A DNA stretch of 10,051 nucleotides, from NCBI GenBank assembly GCA_023386135.1, contig JAEWKG010000295.1, positions 1 to 10,051 on the forward strand, given 5' to 3'. This stretch comes from Pseudomonadota bacterium. GTDB lineage: Bacteria > Pseudomonadota > Alphaproteobacteria > Sphingomonadales > Sphingomonadaceae. Under the pieces are notes generated by a model, which ran no database searches, was not told where the DNA came from, and saw only the letters and a list, made by a program, of their open reading frames with translations. The position numbers and the translations under genes were made by a program. Shown here in pieces: positions 6,398 to 10,051 of the stretch; position 1 is the first letter of the stretch; every line of letters begins with the position of its first letter.

Positions 6398-8743
6398 TTA
6401 AGCAGCGATGGTGCGGCTCCCCAATTGGGGTAGCAAGTCGTCCATCGGTACTGCCTTCCCGAACAAGTAGCCCTGCGCAGCGTCGCAACCCATCTCGCGC
6501 AGCAGCGCCACGACGGCCTGCGTTTCGACACCCTCGGCCACCGCGGTCCGGCCCAGCGAGTGAATCATCTCGATCGAAGTGCGAACGAGCGCGCGGTCCT
6601 CCTGCGAGGTGTCCATGTTGGCGACGAAGCTGCGATCGATCTTCACCTCGTCCGCCGGAATACGCCGCAGGTAGTGGAGCGACGCGTGACCGATGCCGAA
6701 GTCGTCGACCGACAGCCGCACCCCCATCCGCTTCAGGCGCGCGAGCGCCGCGGCGATGCCCTCGTCGTTATCGATCGGCGCGGTCTCGGTGATCTCGAGG
6801 ATCATGTTGCCGGCAGGGAAGCGATAAGCGGCGAGCAGATGTTCGACCTGATTGACGAATATCGGGTCGCTTAGGTCGAGCGCGGAAATGTTGATGCCGA
6901 CCTTGAACTTGGGGTTCGCTTCCAGCGCGCGGCGCGCCTGGCTGATCGCCCGGTCGAGTACGAAGCGGGTGATCATGTCGACCCGGTTGTGCTCTTCGGC
7001 GATGGTGACGACCTGCGACGGCTCGATGTAACCGCGCGTCGGATGGTTCCAGCGCATCAGCGCCTCGGCACCGACGACCCCGCCGTCGGTCAGCGACACC
7101 TTCGGCTGGAAGAACACGTTCACGTCGTTGTTGCGGATCGCGCTTTCGAGCTCCGACAGGATCTGCAGGCGCCACACGCGGTCTTCGACCATGCGCGGTT
7201 CGGCGACCATATAGATACGGCCGGCGTGCGCGGCGTCCTCGGCCGCCTGGATGGCGGTGGCGATCCGTTCGCGCAGCGGAGCGCTGTATTCGGTATCGAC
7301 GCCGATCGAGGACGCGACATCTGGCGCCTGGCTGCCGACGGAAATGCTGGTGCTGAACAGCGCGTGCAGACCGCGCAGGGGGTCTTCAAGGTCGCGCTGG
7401 CGCAGGCGTGAGGCGAGCCAGACGAACGTATCCTTGTCGAACGCGAATTCGGCCGCGTGGTCGGTGGCCTGCAGCATTGCCTGCGCCTTCACCAGCAGCT
7501 GCTCGACCTCGTCGGGCGCCAGGCTGGCGCTGATTGTGGCGAAGTTGCGGATCTTGAGCGCGATGACGTCGACCTGGTCGTCGGAATTCGCGCGCTGCAG
7601 CACCGCGATGTTCTGCAGACCGGTTTCACCGCGATAGCTTTCACGCGCGAGCTTGGCCAGGCGAACCGTGGCGATTCCGAGAGCCACTACCGCGGGCATG
7701 ACGTCGACCGAAATGGATGCGTAGTCGAGCGCGATCGGTACCACCGCCAGTGCGCCAAAGGTCGCACCCGCCGCGCGCAGCGAAGGCCGCCGCTTGCGGG
7801 ATTGTACGAAAATGAACGCCGCGACCGCCAGCAATGCCGGGCTCCAGCCAAGATCGAGCGGATAACCGGCACGCAGAGTCTCCGCGCCGATGACATGGAT
7901 CAGCGCGCCAGGGATTTTGCGATTGAACGGGATCGGATGGTAGTCTGCGGAGGCGCGGCTCGGCGGCGAGATGACGACGTCCTTGCCCCGGAAGCGGGCC
8001 GGATCAGTCCGCCCGCGCAGGATATCGATATACTGCGCCGTCGGGATGGTCCGATAATCGGTTGCGAAGTCGACCCGGTACGCACCGCGCGAAATATTCA
8101 CACCGGCCAGCTTTGCCGAGAGCGTCGGGCGATCGACACCCCGAATGACATTGGAAGTGGGGAAAATCGTCGAGAGGCCGAGTGGGCCTTCGTGGCCGAA
8201 GATCGATACGACCCCCGTCACATCGCGGAAGCGCGGATGCGGGAAAAATGCAGTGCCCCCATCATCGATCGGCGCCGTAGCACCGACGAAGACTTTGCCG
8301 GAGTGGCGGCGCATGGCGGCGACGAGCTTCGCGTCGTCTGCCGCCGACCCCGGATCGACGAAGGCGCGGTCGAAGAATACCCGCTGCGCGCCCATCGCGA
8401 ACAGATTGTCCAGCACGCGCGCATCGTCGGAGCGTAGCGGTTCGTTGACGCCCAGTTCTCCCAGCGACTGCTCGTCGATGAATACCACCACGGTACGGCC
8501 GTCGGACGGGTGCTCCCGCACCATCGCGCGGATCGCGCGGTAGGCATCCTCAATCGGGAGAAACAGCACGGTCACGCCCGCGACGAGGCCGAACGCGACC
8601 GCCCAGATCGCGATCCGGCGGCGCGCGCTGGCAAGCCCGGTAGCGCTGCGCTGCTTGCGGTGTCGGCCTCCCAACCATGCGGGCAGCCGGACGCGGCGCG
8701 CAGGTTTGCGCTCTTCGTCCATGTCGTCAGCGCGCGTGTTCAT
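6398..8743 (-). CDS. CHASE2 - degenerate GGDEF - EAL cyclic-di-GMP phosphodiesterase, membrane-bound
   Basis: A 781-residue inner-membrane signalling protein. After a basic N-terminal tail (1-43) comes a first membrane segment (about 44-64), then an extracytoplasmic CHASE2-type sensor region (about 66-295; VVVFIDEQSLGELG near the start), then hydrophobic segments near 300-313, 322-338 and 345-360 that return the chain to the cytoplasm. Residues about 388-520 look like a GGDEF domain without its signature: the motif position reads FDKDTFVWL (435-443), so cyclase activity is not expected. The EAL domain (about 527-775) keeps the catalytic set: EALMRW (560-565), Asn618, Glu650 of LEITET, Asp680-Asp681, Lys701 of KID, Glu737 and Gln757. 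It should therefore hydrolyse c-di-GMP to pGpG. Loop 6 reads DDFGIGHASL instead of DDFGTGYSSL. The start at 8743 is uncertain: GAGGAGG lies about 19 bases upstream, unusually far. The sensor ligand is unknown. Confidence 0.9.
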   Translation of the reverse strand: MNTRADDMDEERKPARRVRLPAWLGGRHRKQRSATGLASARRRIAIWAVAFGLVAGVTVLFLPIEDAYRAIRAMVREHPSDGRTVVVFIDEQSLGELGVNEPLRSDDARVLDNLFAMGAQRVFFDRAFVDPGSAADDAKLVAAMRRHSGKVFVGATAPIDDGGTAFFPHPRFRDVTGVVSIFGHEGPLGLSTIFPTSNVIRGVDRPTLSAKLAGVNISRGAYRVDFATDYRTIPTAQYIDILRGRTDPARFRGKDVVISPPSRASADYHPIPFNRKIPGALIHVIGAETLRAGYPLDLGWSPALLAVAAFIFVQSRKRRPSLRAAGATFGALAVVPIALDYASISVDVMPAVVALGIATVRLAKLARESYRGETGLQNIAVLQRANSDDQVDVIALKIRNFATISASLAPDEVEQLLVKAQAMLQATDHAAEFAFDKDTFVWLASRLRQRDLEDPLRGLHALFSTSISVGSQAPDVASSIGVDTEYSAPLRERIATAIQAAEDAAHAGRIYMVAEPRMVEDRVWRLQILSELESAIRNNDVNVFFQPKVSLTDGGVVGAEALMRWNHPTRGYIEPSQVVTIAEEHNRVDMITRFVLDRAISQARRALEANPKFKVGINISALDLSDPIFVNQVEHLLAAYRFPAGNMILEITETAPIDNDEGIAAALARLKRMGVRLSVDDFGIGHASLHYLRRIPADEVKIDRSFVANMDTSQEDRALVRTSIEMIHSLGRTAVAEGVETQAVVALLREMGCDAAQGYLFGKAVPMDDLLPQLGSRTIAA

Positions 8744-8927
8744 CAGCGACGGTTGTGCACCGCCTCCTCACCAATCGGTTGCGTCCCGAACTGGCCTACG
8801 CCGCGAATGGTAAAGAAATGTAACCTTAAGACCGCGGGCCGCGCGCGGGGTCCGCGGCAATGCAGCGGAAACCGGTTCGGTTGAGGGTTTGGTCAGGCCC
8901 GCCCACCCCCCAAGCCGGGCCCGGCCC
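8744..8927. other. Intergenic region between the EAL gene and bamD
   Basis: This region separates two minus-strand genes. It holds GAGGAGG (minus strand, near 8763-8769) before the EAL gene, an AT-richer patch around 8805-8830 that could contain its promoter, including TTTACCAT (minus strand, 8807-8814) one base off the CtrA half-site TTAACCAT, and the perfect palindrome GCCGGGCCCGGC (8914-8925) directly after the bamD stop. The palindrome has no T-run, so intrinsic termination is doubtful. No supported gene is seen. Confidence 0.4.
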
Positions 8928-9722
8928 TCAGCTGGCGGTGACGCCCGGCGCGTCCTTCTGCATCAGCTTGTACGCCTTCTCGTACCACTCGTTGCCCGGG
9001 TAGTTGGCGCCGAGCACCGCGGCGTACTTCTGCGCCTCGCTCGGCACGCCGAGCGCCAGGTTGGTCTCGGTCAGACGATAGAGCGCTTCGGGCGCGTGGC
9101 TGGTGGTCTGGAAGTTGTCGACCACGTTCTGGAACCGGATCTGCGCGGCGAGCCAGTTGCCGGTCCGCTCGTAATAGCGGCCGATCTCCATCTCCTTGCC
9201 GGCGAGGTGATCCTGCACCAGATCGAGCTTCAGCTTGGCGTCGCTGGCGTATTCGGTCGAGGGATAGCGGCGGATCAGCTCCTGCAGCGCGGTGCGGGTC
9301 TGCTCGGTCACCTTCTGGTCGCGGGTCACGTCGCTGATCTGCTCGTAGTAGGAGAGCGCGATCAGGTAGTAGGCGTAGGGCGCGTCCTTGTTGCCCGGGT
9401 GAATCGACAGGAACCGCTGCGCGCTCGAGACCGACTTGTCGTAGTCGCGCGCGACGTAATAGCTGAACGCGCTCATCAGCTGCGCCCGGCGCGCCCACGG
9501 CGAGTAGGGGTGCTGGCGCTCCACCTCGTCGAACAAGGCAGCGGCGATCGTCGGCTGGCCGCGGTCGAGCCGGTCCTTCGCGGCGGCGTAGAGCGTCTCC
9601 ACATCGCGCGCGACGTAGGCGGTATCCTTCGGCTTCCCGCCCCGCCCGGCGCAGGCGGAAAGCGTCAGCGAAGCGGCCAATGCCGCGGCGAGGGTGAGGA
9701 CGATCCTGGAACGGGTCTGCAT
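8928..9722 (-). CDS. bamD: Outer membrane protein assembly factor BamD (ComL/YfiO lipoprotein)
   Basis: BamD is the essential lipoprotein of the BAM complex, which folds beta-barrel proteins into the outer membrane; it contacts BamA from the periplasm. The 264-residue protein begins with a basic, hydrophobic signal peptide ending in the lipobox LSAC with the lipidated cysteine at 24. Ala follows at +2, consistent with outer-membrane sorting. The rest is a series of TPR-like helix pairs with family landmarks: ERQHPYSPWARRAQLMSAFSYY (68-89), FLSIHPGN (104-111), YYLIALSYYEQ (118-128) and YYERTGNWLAAQIRFQNVV (183-201). Length fits the family (E. coli 245). The ATG at 9720-9722 gives a proper signal peptide; no clear Shine-Dalgarno precedes it. 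In many alphaproteobacteria bamD stands beside recN; here the EAL gene follows instead. It is divergent from the pilin gene. Confidence 0.96.
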   Translation of the reverse strand: MQTRSRIVLTLAAALAASLTLSACAGRGGKPKDTAYVARDVETLYAAAKDRLDRGQPTIAAALFDEVERQHPYSPWARRAQLMSAFSYYVARDYDKSVSSAQRFLSIHPGNKDAPYAYYLIALSYYEQISDVTRDQKVTEQTRTALQELIRRYPSTEYASDAKLKLDLVQDHLAGKEMEIGRYYERTGNWLAAQIRFQNVVDNFQTTSHAPEALYRLTETNLALGVPSEAQKYAAVLGANYPGNEWYEKAYKLMQKDAPGVTAS

Positions 9723-9820
9723 AGGGGCGTGCCTATACCGCCCGCGCCAATGAACGCAAAGTGAAGTTGCCCGCCCGTCCCCGGCGCGTTTCGCCCCTCC
9801 CTCGCGCCCGCCCGCAGGCG

Positions 9821-9841
9821 ATGGTTAACCCGATCGTTACC
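9821..9841. promoter_or_regulatory. CtrA-like site upstream of the pilin gene
   Basis: ATGGTTAA at 9821-9828 is, on the minus strand, an exact TTAACCAT, the CtrA half-site described in Caulobacter. The plus strand continues as TTAACCCGATCGTTACC, close to the full TTAA-N7-TTAA pattern but with the second half shifted by one base and ending in C. It lies about 40-60 bases before the pilin start, in the 155-base divergent region with bamD. Pilin genes are known CtrA targets in Caulobacter; here this is inference. Confidence 0.35.
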
Positions 9842-9877
9842 CCGTGCGGCTAGTCCGCCCGGCGAGAGGAAACCGCC

Positions 9878-10042
9878 ATGCTCCGCAAGCTCAAGTCCGA
9901 CACCACCGCCGCCACCGCGGTCGAATATGCCCTCATCGCCGGCCTCATCTCGATCGTCGCGGTGGGCGCGTTCGTCACGCTCGGCCAGAACCAGCGCCAA
10001 AGCATGGAGAAGGTCAACACCGCCTACGAACAGGTGAACTGA
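9878..10042 (+). CDS. Flp/Fap-type pilin (Tad pilus major subunit), 54 residues
   Basis: This is a small type IVb pilin of the tight-adherence (Tad) pilus. The frame encodes 54 residues: a short charged leader (MLRKLKSDTTA), the conserved core TAVEYALIAGLISIVAVGAF with the Glu16-Tyr17 pair typical of Flp pilins, one hydrophobic helix (about 17-35), and a hydrophilic tail ending EQVN. Prepilin peptidase normally cuts Flp leaders after a Gly five residues before the Glu; that position is Ala11 here, a variant. AGAGGA at 9865-9870 lies 7 bases before the ATG, a good ribosome-binding site. The rest of a tad/cpa cluster (prepilin peptidase, RcpA/CpaC, TadA) would be expected beyond the right edge but cannot be seen. 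The protein should be exported to the inner membrane, cleaved and assembled into the pilus. Confidence 0.92.
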   Translation: MLRKLKSDTTAATAVEYALIAGLISIVAVGAFVTLGQNQRQSMEKVNTAYEQVN

Positions 10043-10051
10043 CCGTTTTCC

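Noticed and set aside
6237..6488. 83-codon minus-strand frame crossing the terminator
   Set aside because: Out of frame with the EAL gene and running through an intrinsic terminator; no ribosome-binding site or family similarity.
7457..8437. 326-codon plus-strand frame antisense to the CHASE2 region
   Set aside because: Arg/Asp-rich shadow with no motif; the minus strand encodes a coherent membrane sensor protein.
8819..8860. GC-rich repeats with CCGCGG arms upstream of the EAL gene
   Set aside because: The complementary arms are only six bases and are expected by chance at this base composition; no T-run follows.

Overview
The window reads as ordinary chromosome of a high-GC alphaproteobacterium, most likely from the Sphingomonadales (Sphingomonas/Erythrobacter-like). 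Support comes from the strong G/C third-position bias, the layout recG / small SdhE-family gene / mfd, a possible EcfG-type stress promoter, a BamD lipoprotein, and a Flp-type pilin with a CtrA-like site upstream. Taxonomy is inferred from gene content; there is no rRNA here. I see no insertion sequence, phage gene, CRISPR array, tRNA or rRNA.

Left part (1-6153): recG lies on the minus strand and runs off the left edge, so its C-terminal part is missing. Divergent from it, the plus strand carries a hemerythrin (HHE) protein, a small SdhE-family protein needed for flavin attachment to succinate dehydrogenase, and the complete transcription-repair coupling factor mfd. A GGAAC-N16-CGCT element before the hemerythrin gene looks like a general-stress (sigma EcfG) promoter. 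recG and mfd are both superfamily 2 DNA translocases of the RecG/Mfd branch that rescue stalled replication forks and stalled RNA polymerase, so this is a genome-maintenance block.

Middle (6154-6397): the convergent gap between mfd and a c-di-GMP phosphodiesterase gene holds a perfect 11-bp-stem terminator that can work in both directions. On the minus strand, just before it, is a 14-codon reading frame with an excellent ribosome-binding site and three Trp codons (MGIWSWWSTIFGGR). This is the most unusual element in the window. It resembles a trp leader peptide plus terminator, but no trp gene follows.

Right part (6398-10051): a membrane CHASE2 / degenerate GGDEF / EAL protein (minus) and the outer-membrane assembly lipoprotein bamD (minus) are followed by a divergent 54-residue Flp/Fap pilin gene (plus), probably the first gene of a tad pilus locus beyond the right edge. 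A c-di-GMP phosphodiesterase and a Tad pilin close together fit a surface-attachment theme, but a direct link is not shown by the sequence.
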